This document shows, piece by piece, positions 1 through 7,939 of a stretch of 64,000 nt of DNA. The stretch is from Devosia sp. Root436. GTDB lineage: Bacteria; Pseudomonadota; Alphaproteobacteria; Rhizobiales; Devosiaceae. The stretch spans positions 62,001-126,000 of the forward strand of contig NZ_LMEM01000010.1 of the NCBI RefSeq assembly GCF_001426345.1, given 5' to 3'. Each line of letters begins with the position of its first letter. Position 1 is the first letter of the stretch. Under the pieces are notes generated by a model that was given only the letters and a program-made list of their open reading frames with translations, was not told the DNA's origin and did no database searches. The position numbers were made by a program, and so were the translations under genes.

Positions 1-569
1 GCGCCCAGCAGGCTCTGATAGTCGAGCACCGTCAGGGCGACGCTGGTGCCGAGCAGGGCGTTGAGCACGGCATTGGCGATGCCGCCATCGAGGCTGGCGA
101 GGCGCGAGCCCAGCGAAAACGAAACCTGGGGGGTGACCGAGGCGATGGCGGTGGCGCCCAGCGTCGGCGGCTCGGCCCAGCCGCGGGCAAAATGCAGTGC
201 CCCTGGCCGCCCGAAACGCACCGCCACGGCATTGAATGGCGCGAGGCCCGGCGTGAAGCGATCGGCGGGCGCAATGGCGGGATCGGGATTGTAGTGGCCG
301 GCAGTAACGGCGAGACCCTCGCTCGATCCCGCCGGCAGCAGCCCGGCCTCGACCAGCGCATCCCGCGCCAGCGCCGTCGCCGCATTGGGGTCGCTGACCG
401 CCGCCAGCGCCGCCAGATCCACGCCGTTCTGGATCATGCGGCGCTCGTGATAGAGCGAGGCGGCATCCACCGCGACGGCCGAAACCATGGCGGACACGGC
501 AAAGCCCATGGCAAAGAGCACCGCCATATTGGCGCGCGTATCGGCCCGGAAACGCTGCCACAGGCTCAT
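1..569 (-). CDS. TadG-like Flp pilus assembly protein (3' end outside window)
   Basis: Partial gene; the 5' end is at 569 and the frame runs open off the left edge. The translation begins MSLWQRFRADTRANMAVLFA, followed by a hydrophobic segment (about residues 14-32) and an HERRMIQNGVDLAALAA stretch. That is the usual N-terminus of TadE/TadG-like pilus proteins: one membrane helix, then a periplasmic pseudopilin-like part. Its ATG overlaps the stop of the tadE-like gene (ATGA), so the two are probably translationally coupled. The likely role is a minor component of the Tad/Flp tight-adherence apparatus at the inner membrane. The family call rests on the N-terminus only. Confidence 0.7.
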   Translation of the reverse strand, partial: MSLWQRFRADTRANMAVLFAMGFAVSAMVSAVAVDAASLYHERRMIQNGVDLAALAAVSDPNAATALARDALVEAGLLPAGSSEGLAVTAGHYNPDPAIAPADRFTPGLAPFNAVAVRFGRPGALHFARGWAEPPTLGATAIASVTPQVSFSLGSRLASLDGGIANAVLNALLGTSVALTVLDYQSLLG

Positions 570-991
570 ATGCCGCCCCGGCGGATGGTGGAACTATAGG
601 CAATCTGCTGGCTGGGCAGCGGCAAAGGCAGATAGAGGTTCCAGATCGGCAGGTTGCCGGCATCGTAGGAGAGCACGACCCGGTAGTGATCGGGATCGCC
701 GGGCTTGTCGCCGATGGTGACGCTGAGCCTGTGGGCGTCGATCAGGGCATAGCTATCGGCATTGTCCGCGAGGAAATCCCCCACCAGCGCATTGCGTTCG
801 GCCTCGTCGAGCCCGGCAATGGCGGTGCGGGCGGCATCGGCCGCCAGCTGCTGCAGCGAATGGGCGGCGCTGAAATAGATGCCATAGGCCAGCATGCCGG
901 TGAGCAGCAGCAGGAAGACCGGCATCAATATGGCGAATTCAACGGCCGACGTGCCGCTGCTGTCGCGGACCCAGCCAGCAAGTGTGCGCAT
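566..991 (-). CDS. TadE-like Flp pilus assembly protein
   Basis: 141 residues starting MRTLAGWVRDSSGTSAVEFA. The GTSAVEFAILMPVFLLLL block followed by a roughly 20-residue helix is the TadE signature (prepilin-like cleavage region plus membrane anchor). The ATG at 991 is preferred over one at 1015 because GGAGG lies 7 bases before it. The stop overlaps the start of the downstream tadG-like gene. TadE and TadG are pseudopilins of the Flp pilus machine used in surface attachment. The rest of the tad cluster is not in the window. Confidence 0.8.
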   Translation of the reverse strand: MRTLAGWVRDSSGTSAVEFAILMPVFLLLLTGMLAYGIYFSAAHSLQQLAADAARTAIAGLDEAERNALVGDFLADNADSYALIDAHRLSVTIGDKPGDPDHYRVVLSYDAGNLPIWNLYLPLPLPSQQIAYSSTIRRGGI

Positions 992-1113
992 GGCAAATCC
1001 TCCAAGTCCCAGCATGCGCCGGGGCGGCTCACGAGGGATGACCGGAGGCGTGCGGGTTATTGCGGAGGCCGGTTGGGAAGGTGACGAAGGGTCGCCAAGA
1101 CTTCGGCTTCTGC

Positions 1114-1267
1114 TTCCCCTCTCCCCTTGAGGGAGAGGGTGGTTCTTCCGCGTTCAGCGGAAGAACCGGGTGAGGGGTGCTGCGCGTTCCCATGCTTCAG
1201 TGCTGGAGGATAGCTCAGTACCCCTCATCCGCCCTTCGGGCACCTTCTCCCTCAAGGGGAGAAGGAG
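1114..1267. repeat. Palindromic intergenic element R1 (type B, two arms)
   Basis: Outer arms CTCCCCTTGAGGGAGAGG and CTTCTCCCTCAAGGGGAGAAG are each self-complementary and pair with each other. A perfect inner hairpin GGTTCTTCCGC-gttca-GCGGAAGAACC sits inside the left half. The layout matches the elements at 34005, 43984 and 53718. It lies between the tad genes and cutC. Confidence 0.85.
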
Positions 1268-1382
1268 AACACGCACGCCCTGCGCACTCGACACGGCACT
1301 ATGGGGTGGCCATCGATGGGAGTTGCCCCTTGCCCCAGCCCGCCCTGCACACTACCAATGCCGTACCAATTGGAGACCACTC

Positions 1383-2141
1383 ATGAGCAAGCACCCGTTC
1401 AAGATCGAGATTTGCGTCGAGGGCATCGATGGCCTGGTGGCGGCGCAGACGGCGGGGGCGGACCGGGTGGAGCTCTGCGCCAGCCTGCTCGAAGGCGGGT
1501 TGACGCCGAGCCTGGGCGTGGTGCGCGAGGCCATGCGCGTCGCCACCATTCCCTTCCACGTCATCATCCGCCCGCGCGGCGGCGACTTCCTCTATTCCGA
1601 GCTCGAATTCGCCACCATGATCGATGACGTCAAGGCGATGAAGGCGCTCGGCGTGGCCGGCGTGGTCATCGGGTGCCTGACGCCGGACGGCCGGATCGAC
1701 GAGGCCCGCACCGCGGCGCTGGTCGAGGCGGCGCGGCCGCTCAAGGTCACCTGCCACCGCGCCTTCGACATGACGGCGGATTACCGCGAGGCGATCGAGG
1801 CTTTGGTGCGCTGCGGCGTTGATCGGGTGCTGACCAGCGGCCAGCGCGATACCGCCATTGAAGGCATCGACATCCTCAAGGACACGGCTGCCATTGCCGA
1901 TGGCCGCATCGTCATCATGGCCTGCGGCGCGCTCGATGCCGGCAATATCGCCACGGTGCGGCAGGCGACGGGCGTGGACGAGATGCACTTCGCGGCGCTC
2001 CATACCATCAAGAGCGGCATGGTGTTCCGCAATCCGCATGTCGGCATGGGCGGCACCGCCATCGAGCGCGAATACGAGATCACCCTGACCGATGTCGATG
2101 CGGTGCGCCGCACCATCGCCGCGGCCCGCGCCGCCGCCTGA
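1383..2141 (+). CDS. cutC: CutC-family protein
   Basis: 252-residue TIM-barrel protein of the CutC family, in one frame with the family's conserved blocks: KIEICVEGIDG at the start, GADRVELCASLLEGGLTPS, VIIRPRGGDFLYS, KVTCHRAFDM and a C-terminal MHFAALHT. CutC was named for copper tolerance in E. coli; its real biochemical function is unsettled. The start at 1383 is chosen because GGAG lies 7 bases upstream. In-frame codons further upstream run into the palindromic repeat and are unlikely to be translated. It is followed by aqpZ on the same strand after 118 bases. Confidence 0.9.
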   Translation: MSKHPFKIEICVEGIDGLVAAQTAGADRVELCASLLEGGLTPSLGVVREAMRVATIPFHVIIRPRGGDFLYSELEFATMIDDVKAMKALGVAGVVIGCLTPDGRIDEARTAALVEAARPLKVTCHRAFDMTADYREAIEALVRCGVDRVLTSGQRDTAIEGIDILKDTAAIADGRIVIMACGALDAGNIATVRQATGVDEMHFAALHTIKSGMVFRNPHVGMGGTAIEREYEITLTDVDAVRRTIAAARAAA

Positions 2142-2259
2142 AAATCCTGTGCTGACAGGACTCTCGCCGCTTGTCTGCGGCGGGATGTCGCAGGAAGGCT
2201 TGCATGTCGGGCGTGATTCGGCGCCGGCATGGGAAGTCTTTCTGGAGAGACCAAGCGTC

Positions 2260-2916
2260 ATGAACAAACTAATTGCGGAATTCATCGGTACGGCGGTGCT
2301 GGTGCTGATCGGCTGCGGCGCAGCCGTGCTGGGCGGCGACGCCATCGGACAGGTCGGCATCGCCTTTGCCTTCGGCCTCGCCATTGTCGCCATGGCCTAT
2401 GCCATCGGCCCGATCTCGGGCTGCCACATCAACCCGGCGGTCAGCCTGGCGCTCTATATCGACGGGCGCATGGACCTGATGAGCATGGTCCAGCACTGGG
2501 TCGCCCAGTTTGCCGGCGCCCTGGCCGGCGCGCTGATCCTCTGGGCCATCGTCGGCAGCAATGCCAGCCTGGGACAGAATGGTTGGGGGCCGGGCTATCT
2601 CGGCGAATATTCCATGCTCGCCGCGCTGATCTTCGAGGTGGTGTTCACCGCCATATTCGTCATGGTGATCCTGGGCTCGACCGGCGAGCGCGCCGCGCCG
2701 CATTTCGCCGGCCTCGCCATCGGCCTGACATTGGTGGCCATCCATCTCGTCGGCATCCAGGTCACCGGCGTTTCGGTCAATCCTGCCCGCAGCTTCGGCC
2801 CGGCCATCCTGGTTGGCGGCGAGGCCCTGGCGCAGCTCTGGCTGTTCATCGTCGCGCCACTGGCCGGCGGCGTTCTGGGCGGCCTGCTCTATCGCTTCAA
2901 GATCCTCAAGGCCTGA
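2260..2916 (+). CDS. aqpZ: Aquaporin Z-type water channel
   Basis: 218 residues, six predicted membrane helices and the two pore NPA boxes (HINPAVS near residue 63, SVNPARS near residue 178). The arginine after the second NPA and a small residue pattern fit a water-selective AqpZ rather than a glycerol facilitator. The ATG at 2260 follows TGGAGAGACC. The 118-base leader holds two small hairpins (around 2145-2160 and 2168-2185) of unknown use. A strong terminator follows at 2923. Confidence 0.93.
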   Translation: MNKLIAEFIGTAVLVLIGCGAAVLGGDAIGQVGIAFAFGLAIVAMAYAIGPISGCHINPAVSLALYIDGRMDLMSMVQHWVAQFAGALAGALILWAIVGSNASLGQNGWGPGYLGEYSMLAALIFEVVFTAIFVMVILGSTGERAAPHFAGLAIGLTLVAIHLVGIQVTGVSVNPARSFGPAILVGGEALAQLWLFIVAPLAGGVLGGLLYRFKILKA

Positions 2917-2922
2917 CGGGCC

Positions 2923-2952
2923 AAGGCCGCCGGAGCGATCCGGCGGCCTTTC
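2923..2952 (+). terminator. Rho-independent terminator after aqpZ
   Basis: An 11-bp perfect stem, AAGGCCGCCGG / CCGGCGGCCTT, with a 6-base loop and a short T run, 6 bases after the aqpZ stop. Confidence 0.8.
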
Positions 2953-2983
2953 CACTGGCGCGGCGGCGCGCTAGAACCCCGCC

Positions 2984-3763
2984 ATGGCCCGCTCATTTCT
3001 CTTTGCCCAGGATACCGGCGATGCCGCGACGACGCGGCTGATCGCGACGGCGGCGCAGGTCACCGGCTTCATGAAGGGCGAGCCCGGCGCGGCGCGGCCG
3101 GGCTGGTATCGCCCCGGCGGCGACAATGCGGCCATGCTGGCCGAGCTGCATGCAGCGCTTGCCACCACCTATCCCGCGGCCGGCCCGGCCTTTTACGCGG
3201 TACGGCTCTGGACCAACCTGCTCTGGCAGCCGGCCTATCTGGCCGTCATTGCCGCCCATATCCATGGCGCCATGCCCGATCTCGACGGCCTCAGCCAGCA
3301 GCGGCGCGGCATCTATGTCGATGGCTACCGGCTGGTGCCGGGCGCGCAGGCGGCGGGCCCCGCCGAGCTGCTGATCGACAAGGCGGCCGCGCAGCTCAAG
3401 CCCATGGCGGCGACGATGCTGGACGAGGTCAATGGGCTGGTCCGGCTCAAGCCCCTGCCGGCGCGGCGCCTCTTCGCCGACCGCATGCTGAGCCTGATGG
3501 TCTGGCTGGGTCAACGCCGCCGCGACCTGCCACCGCAAGCGATCACGGCCTATTCGGCCCAATGGCTGGACGCATTGGGGTTGACCGGGCAGGGCGACCT
3601 GGAGCCGGTCGAGGCCGGGGGCCACCGCCTGCTCATCGTCAGGCGCAAGGGGTGCTGCCTCGATTATCGCATCGATCCCGACCGCTACTGCGCCACCTGC
3701 CCCAAGCAGGACAATGCGGTTCGCCTGGCGCGCCAGACCGCCAATGCACTGGCCGAGCTTTAG
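2984..3763 (+). CDS. FhuF-type siderophore-iron reductase
   Basis: 259 residues. The C-terminus has CC-x10-C-x2-C (CCLDYRIDPDRYCATC), the ligand pattern of the unusual [2Fe-2S] centre in FhuF ferric-siderophore reductases. FhuF-like proteins reduce Fe(III) bound to hydroxamate siderophores in the cytoplasm to release iron. No siderophore transporter is adjacent. The ATG at 2984 is 31 bases after the aqpZ terminator, so it likely has its own promoter. The N-terminal 200 residues are only loosely FhuF-like; the call rests mainly on the cysteine motif and length. Confidence 0.75.
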   Translation: MARSFLFAQDTGDAATTRLIATAAQVTGFMKGEPGAARPGWYRPGGDNAAMLAELHAALATTYPAAGPAFYAVRLWTNLLWQPAYLAVIAAHIHGAMPDLDGLSQQRRGIYVDGYRLVPGAQAAGPAELLIDKAAAQLKPMAATMLDEVNGLVRLKPLPARRLFADRMLSLMVWLGQRRRDLPPQAITAYSAQWLDALGLTGQGDLEPVEAGGHRLLIVRRKGCCLDYRIDPDRYCATCPKQDNAVRLARQTANALAEL

Positions 3764-3828
3764 CCGAAGAGTCACGCATTGGCGTGTCGATGCTAACAGT
3801 CTGCCAGCATTTTCGGGGGGTTGCGAAC

Positions 3829-4395
3829 CTAGTCGAACACTTCGTCGGGGTAGACGCCCCAAAGCTCTTCCTGGTGCAGGTAGCCCGAATAGGCCGAACT
3901 GCCCTGGCCGGTGGCACTGACCTGGCACCAGGTGCCGTCGCATTCCGATATGGTCACCTTGAGCCCGGCCCCCAGCCGGGCGCGGATGCCGGCATCGTCG
4001 GACTGGCTGGCGCGCAGGGGGATTTCGCCATTGGCGACCAGCGGCGTCACATAGCCGGCGCGCGTGCCGGCCAGCAGGTTCTGGTGGATCCAGCCCTCGT
4101 CGCCATCGACATCGCGAACCTTGCGCCAGGTATCGAATTCCTGGACGATTTCGATCGGTATGCCGGATTTGAGATAGGTCCAGGCGATATCGTATTTCTG
4201 GCCGGGACCGACCCGCACATTGATCGGCTCGGAGCGGGTCGTGGCAAAGCGCGGCAAAGGCAGCCCGCTGGGATTGCCGGCCTGCGCCAAAGCCGGCGGC
4301 GCCAGCAGCGCCAGCACCAGCGCCGCCCAGGTCAGGCGGCGGCAAAGGGCCTCGAAGATGCGGCCAAAGGCGCCGCTGATGGTCTCGTCAAACAT
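3829..4395 (-). CDS. Exported SH3-domain protein
   Basis: 188 residues. Begins MFDETISGAFGRIFEALCRR with a hydrophobic stretch ending PPALAQA, which looks like a signal peptide with a long n-region. Two SH3b-like modules follow (about residues 50-115 and 120-185), including INVRVGPGQKYDI, W-containing strands and a C-terminal SGYLHQEELWGVYPDE. Bacterial SH3b domains usually bind peptidoglycan or act in envelope proteins. It is convergent with the FhuF-like gene and divergent from the dehydrogenase gene. Function unknown beyond the fold. Confidence 0.8.
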   Translation of the reverse strand: MFDETISGAFGRIFEALCRRLTWAALVLALLAPPALAQAGNPSGLPLPRFATTRSEPINVRVGPGQKYDIAWTYLKSGIPIEIVQEFDTWRKVRDVDGDEGWIHQNLLAGTRAGYVTPLVANGEIPLRASQSDDAGIRARLGAGLKVTISECDGTWCQVSATGQGSSAYSGYLHQEELWGVYPDEVFD

Positions 4396-4500
4396 GACTT
4401 TGCAGAAAAAATGGAATTGCCCTATCACTAGCCAATGATCCTTAATGGGCGCTAAAGGGTGGGGTTTTCCACATGCCGCCCACCCCCGATCCGGGAATAT

Positions 4501-5532
4501 ATGACCAGCCATAAACCGCACATTCTCGTGACCCGGCGCCTGCCCGAGACCATCGAGGCGCGCATGGCGACGCTGTTCGAGACCCATGTCAACGAAGGCG
4601 ACGTGAACCTTGATGGCGACGACATCATTTCCGGGCTCGAGGGCAAGGATGTCCTGGTCTCCTCGATCACCGACCGCATCGATGCCCGCCTTATCGCCCG
4701 CCTGCCCCGTAGCGTGCGGCTGATCGCCCAGTTCGGCAATGGGGTCGACAATATCGACATCGAGGCCGCCTGGGCGGCCGGGGTGACCGTGACCAATACG
4801 CCCTCCGTCCTCACCGAGGATACGGCCGACATGGCCATGGTGCTGATGCTGGCATTGCCGCGGCGGCTGGTGGAAGGCACGCAGATGCTGGTGCGCGACG
4901 GGGTGTGGGCCGGCTGGTCGCCCACTTCGATGCTGGGGCACCGGCTGCGCGGCAAGGCTTTGGGCATTGTCGGCATGGGCCGCATCGGAACCGCCGTAGC
5001 GCAGCGGGCCAAGGCCTTCGGGCTCAACATCCACTATTTCTCGCGCAACCGCCGGCCGCCGGGGCTCGAGACCCCGCTCGAAGCCACCTACTGGCACGAT
5101 CTGGACGCCATGGTCGAGGCGGTGGACATCGTCTCGCTCCACACCCCGCATACGCGCGAAACCTTCCATATCCTGTCGGCCGAGCGCATCGCCCGCATGA
5201 AGCCGGGCAGCTTCGTGGTCAATGTCTCGAGGCCCGAACTGGTGGACGAGGCGGCGCTGGTGCAGGCCATCGAGAGCGGGCATCTGTCGGGCGCAGCGCT
5301 CGATGTATTCGAGAACAAGCGCGGCATCGATCCGCGTCTGCGGGCGCTGGCCGAAGCCAACAAGGTGGTGCTGACCGCCCATATGGCCTCGGCGACGCTG
5401 GAAGCCCGTATCGAGATGGGCGAGACGGTGATCGTCAACATCCGCGCCTTCATGGATGGCCACCAGCCACCGCATCGCGTGCTGCCGGAGGGCGTGCATG
5501 GCGGCCGGAGCAAGCGGCGCGACCAGGGCTGA
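4501..5532 (+). CDS. D-isomer-specific 2-hydroxyacid dehydrogenase
   Basis: 343 residues. Substrate domain at both ends, with a central NAD(P)-binding Rossmann core (LGIVGMGRIGTAVAQRAKAF, about residues 155-175). The family's catalytic Arg (NVSRPELVDE), Glu (VFENKRGIDPRL) and His (TAHMASATLEAR) can all be placed. It likely reduces glyoxylate/hydroxypyruvate or a related 2-keto acid. The loop reads S-R-P-E where most relatives have A-R-G-E. The start at 4501 is chosen; an in-frame ATG at 4459 has no better ribosome site. Substrate not determinable from sequence. Confidence 0.85.
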   Translation: MTSHKPHILVTRRLPETIEARMATLFETHVNEGDVNLDGDDIISGLEGKDVLVSSITDRIDARLIARLPRSVRLIAQFGNGVDNIDIEAAWAAGVTVTNTPSVLTEDTADMAMVLMLALPRRLVEGTQMLVRDGVWAGWSPTSMLGHRLRGKALGIVGMGRIGTAVAQRAKAFGLNIHYFSRNRRPPGLETPLEATYWHDLDAMVEAVDIVSLHTPHTRETFHILSAERIARMKPGSFVVNVSRPELVDEAALVQAIESGHLSGAALDVFENKRGIDPRLRALAEANKVVLTAHMASATLEARIEMGETVIVNIRAFMDGHQPPHRVLPEGVHGGRSKRRDQG

Positions 5533-5705
5533 CCACGCCGTCGCGGGGCGGGAGTGTTGCAGCAAATACCCATATGCCCGAAGTAGTAGACCCGGCGCCG
5601 GGCGGCCCCTTGCCTGATCACGGCGCGCCGCATAGTTCTGCGGCGTCGGGCATCCGTCGGGGGAAGGTGCCGCGACCCAAGTCCAGGTTTCGGGTGGAGC
5701 CCGCC

Positions 5706-6368
5706 ATGCCATTGCCCCGCAACATCCTCAGCCTTGCCGGCCTGCCGATGCTGTTCGCACTATTGACCCTGCCGGCCGTGGCGCAAATCCGCAGCGAGCC
5801 GCCGCTGGCGGCGGCGGATGGCGGGCTGGTGCTGACCACTTTGGGCCAGCGCCTCGAACTGCCGCCGCCGGACTGGGTGGGGGCCGACATGGCGGGCGAC
5901 GCCATGCTGTCATCCTTTGAAGCGGTGTTCCGCTCCGGCGATGTCGAGGCCGATCTCGAACTTTACAGCAATGGCGCCGTCTATGCGCTGGCCACCGAGC
6001 GCTATGGCGCCCATGTGGTGCGCGATGCCGAAGCCGTGCCCGCCAGCTACCGCGACGCTATTGTCGATGGCTTCGGCCGCGCCTGCGTGCCGGGGCTGGT
6101 GGCCTTCATCCAATTGGGCGACGACCCGGACGACGTGCTGGCGCCGCTGCTGCTGGTTTGCGGCGCGCAGGTGGCCGATACGCGCCACGGCGAGATCATG
6201 GCGATCAACCTGCGCCGGTCCGAGGCCGGCCTTGCCATCGTCCACCAGCAATGGCGCGGCGCCGCCTTCGATCCGGCCAGGGCCGAGGATTGGCCGGCGG
6301 CACCGGAAGCGATCGAAGCGCGGGCCCGCGCGCTGCAGGCGGGAACCACGCTGACCCTGGCCGATTGA
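5706..6368 (+). CDS. Exported protein of unknown function
   Basis: 220 residues. MPLPRNILSLAGLPMLFALL with TLPAVAQ is a clear signal peptide (cleavage after about residue 26). The rest is a soluble alpha/beta-looking domain with two cysteines (ACVPG and LVCGAQ) that could pair in the periplasm. I do not recognise the family. It lies 173 bases after the dehydrogenase and 31 bases before rbfA on the same strand, so it may share a transcript with rbfA-truB. Confidence 0.75.
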   Translation: MPLPRNILSLAGLPMLFALLTLPAVAQIRSEPPLAAADGGLVLTTLGQRLELPPPDWVGADMAGDAMLSSFEAVFRSGDVEADLELYSNGAVYALATERYGAHVVRDAEAVPASYRDAIVDGFGRACVPGLVAFIQLGDDPDDVLAPLLLVCGAQVADTRHGEIMAINLRRSEAGLAIVHQQWRGAAFDPARAEDWPAAPEAIEARARALQAGTTLTLAD

Positions 6369-6399
6369 CGGCGGCGCGGCGAGGGCATATCTCCCCGCA

Positions 6400-6804
6400 A
6401 TGAGCAAAGACAACAAACCTGTCGGCCCCAGCCAGCGCATGCTGCGCGTCGGCGAACTGGTGCGCCACGCGCTGGCCGCCATGTTCGCCCGGGGCGAAAT
6501 CGAGGATGACGCGCTGCGCGGTTCGGTGATCACCGTGCCCGAAGTGCGCATGACGCCCGACCTCAAGATCGCCAATGCCTATGTCATGCCGCTGGGGGGC
6601 CTGCATGCCGAGGAAATCGTCGCGGCGCTCAACCGGCACCGCAAGTTCGTGCGCGGCCGCGTGGCGCCGCAGATCAACATGAAATACGCGCCCGAAATCC
6701 GCTTCTATGTCGATGACACGTTCGAGGAAGCCGGCCGCATCGATGCGCTGCTGCGCTCGGACAAGGTGAGACAAGACCTCGACGACGACGGCGAGACCGA
6801 GTGA
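6400..6804 (+). CDS. rbfA: Ribosome-binding factor A
   Basis: 134 residues with the RbfA KH-like fold: RMLRVGELVRHALAAMFARG, VRMTPDLKIANAYVMPLGG and a basic RKFVRGRVAPQI segment leading to PEIRFYVDDTFEEAGRID. RbfA binds the 30S subunit and helps late 16S rRNA processing. The stop overlaps the GTG start of truB (GTGA), the usual rbfA-truB coupling. infB, which often precedes it, is not in the window. Confidence 0.95.
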   Translation: MSKDNKPVGPSQRMLRVGELVRHALAAMFARGEIEDDALRGSVITVPEVRMTPDLKIANAYVMPLGGLHAEEIVAALNRHRKFVRGRVAPQINMKYAPEIRFYVDDTFEEAGRIDALLRSDKVRQDLDDDGETE

Positions 6805-7706
6805 ACGACAAGCCCAAACGCATCAAGCGCACCATTTCCGGCTGGGTGGTGCTCGACAAGCCATATGACATGACCTCGACGCAGTCCGTGGGCAAGGTGC
6901 GCTGGCTGTTCAGCGCCGCCAAGGCCGGCCATGCCGGCACGCTCGATCCGCTGGCGACAGGGATATTGCCGATCGCGCTGGGCGAGGCGACCAAGGCGGT
7001 GCCCCAGGTGCAGGACGGCACCAAGATTTATCGCTTCGCCATAAGATGGGGCAGCGCCACCACCACCGACGACGCCGAAGGCACGGTCGTCGCCACCTCC
7101 GATGTCCGGCCGGAGCGGACGGCGCTGGAAGCCGTGCTGCCGGCCTTTACCGGCACCATAATGCAGCGCCCGCCGATCTATTCGGCGCTCAAGGTGGATG
7201 GCGAGCGCGCCTATGATTTGGCTCGGGCGGGCGAGACGGTGGCATTGCAGCCGCGCGAGATCGACGTCGATGCCATCGCGCTGATCGAGCATGGCAACGA
7301 GCAATCCATGCTCGAAGTCACCTGCGGCAAGGGGACCTATGTGCGCGCGCTGGCGCGCGACATTGCCGAGGCGCTGGGCACGCACGGGCATGTGAGCATG
7401 CTGCACCGCGCCGCCGTGGGGCCGTTCCACGACATGGATGCCGTCACCATCGACCAGCTCGAAGGCCTGTCGCAGGATGAACGCGACGCGCTGCTGAAAC
7501 CTGTCGCTGCCGGCTTTGCCGGCCTGCCGGAAATCCGGCTCGACCAGCAACAGGCGACCGCGGTGCGCCATGGCAATGCCATCCTGCTGACCGGGGCGGG
7601 TTCGCCGGTATCGCTGGACGAGTGCTGGGTGAGTTTCCGGGGCGACGTGCTGGCGACGGGCTGGGTGGAATTCGGCCAGTTCAGATGCCGCCGGGTGTTT
7701 AACTGA
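6801..7706 (+). CDS. truB: tRNA pseudouridine(55) synthase
   Basis: 301 residues starting with GTG inside the rbfA stop. Motif I GHAGTLDPLATGILPI contains the catalytic aspartate of the TruB family. KPYDMTSTQSVGKVR, RPPIYSALKVDGERAY and GTYVRALARDIAEALG are further TruB blocks. It makes the universal pseudouridine in the T-loop of tRNAs. rpsO and pnp, which follow truB in many alphaproteobacteria, are absent here; a palindromic repeat and a minus-strand cassette follow instead. Confidence 0.95.
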   Translation: MNDKPKRIKRTISGWVVLDKPYDMTSTQSVGKVRWLFSAAKAGHAGTLDPLATGILPIALGEATKAVPQVQDGTKIYRFAIRWGSATTTDDAEGTVVATSDVRPERTALEAVLPAFTGTIMQRPPIYSALKVDGERAYDLARAGETVALQPREIDVDAIALIEHGNEQSMLEVTCGKGTYVRALARDIAEALGTHGHVSMLHRAAVGPFHDMDAVTIDQLEGLSQDERDALLKPVAAGFAGLPEIRLDQQQATAVRHGNAILLTGAGSPVSLDECWVSFRGDVLATGWVEFGQFRCRRVFN

Positions 7707-7712
7707 CCTGTT

Positions 7713-7806
7713 CCTCTCTCCATCGGGAGAGGGTGGATCGGCCGCGGGCCGAGGCGGGTGAGGGTACTTACCGCAAACCCCTCATCCGGCGCTGACGGGC
7801 AGGAGA
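7713..7806. repeat. Palindromic intergenic element R2 (decayed)
   Basis: A shorter relative of the window's palindromic family: CTCTCTCCATCGGGAGAGGG hairpin, GGCGGGTGAGGG, then CCCCTCATCCGGCGCTGACGG. The distal arm is incomplete (GCAGGAGAA). It lies just after truB. Confidence 0.65.
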
Positions 7807-7810
7807 ATAA

Positions 7811-7832
7811 AGGCGGGACTTTCGCCCCGCCT
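7811..7832 (-). terminator. Hairpin terminator of the small membrane cassette
   Basis: AGGCGGG / CCCGCCT stem, read on the minus strand, followed by TTTATTC. It lies 8 bases past the stop of the 25-residue gene at 7841. Confidence 0.6.
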
Positions 7833-7840
7833 CCATCTTC

Positions 7841-7918
7841 CTACCTAAGGAAGAAAATGATGATGATGATCAGCCAGATCGGCACGCCGAGCAGCCAAAG
7901 TCCGATTCCGCGAAGCAT
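7841..7918 (-). CDS. 25-residue single-helix membrane protein
   Basis: Translates as MLRGIGLWLLGVPIWLIIII followed by IFFLR: one strongly hydrophobic helix with a basic end. The ATG follows GGAATATTAC (Shine-Dalgarno GGAA). It is the third gene of a minus-strand cassette, 21 bases after the 297-residue membrane protein, and a terminator follows. Peptides of this kind are common in Hyphomicrobiales, but I know of no assigned role. Confidence 0.6.
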   Translation of the reverse strand: MLRGIGLWLLGVPIWLIIIIIFFLR

Positions 7919-7939
7919 GTAATATTCCTTTCGTGACTG

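Noticed and set aside
4460..4480. TTTTCCACA as a DnaA box
   Set aside because: Single relaxed match without neighbours.
3829..5712. 627-codon minus-strand frame ending with the SH3 protein
   Set aside because: Only the last 188 codons resemble a protein; the first part is antisense to the dehydrogenase gene.
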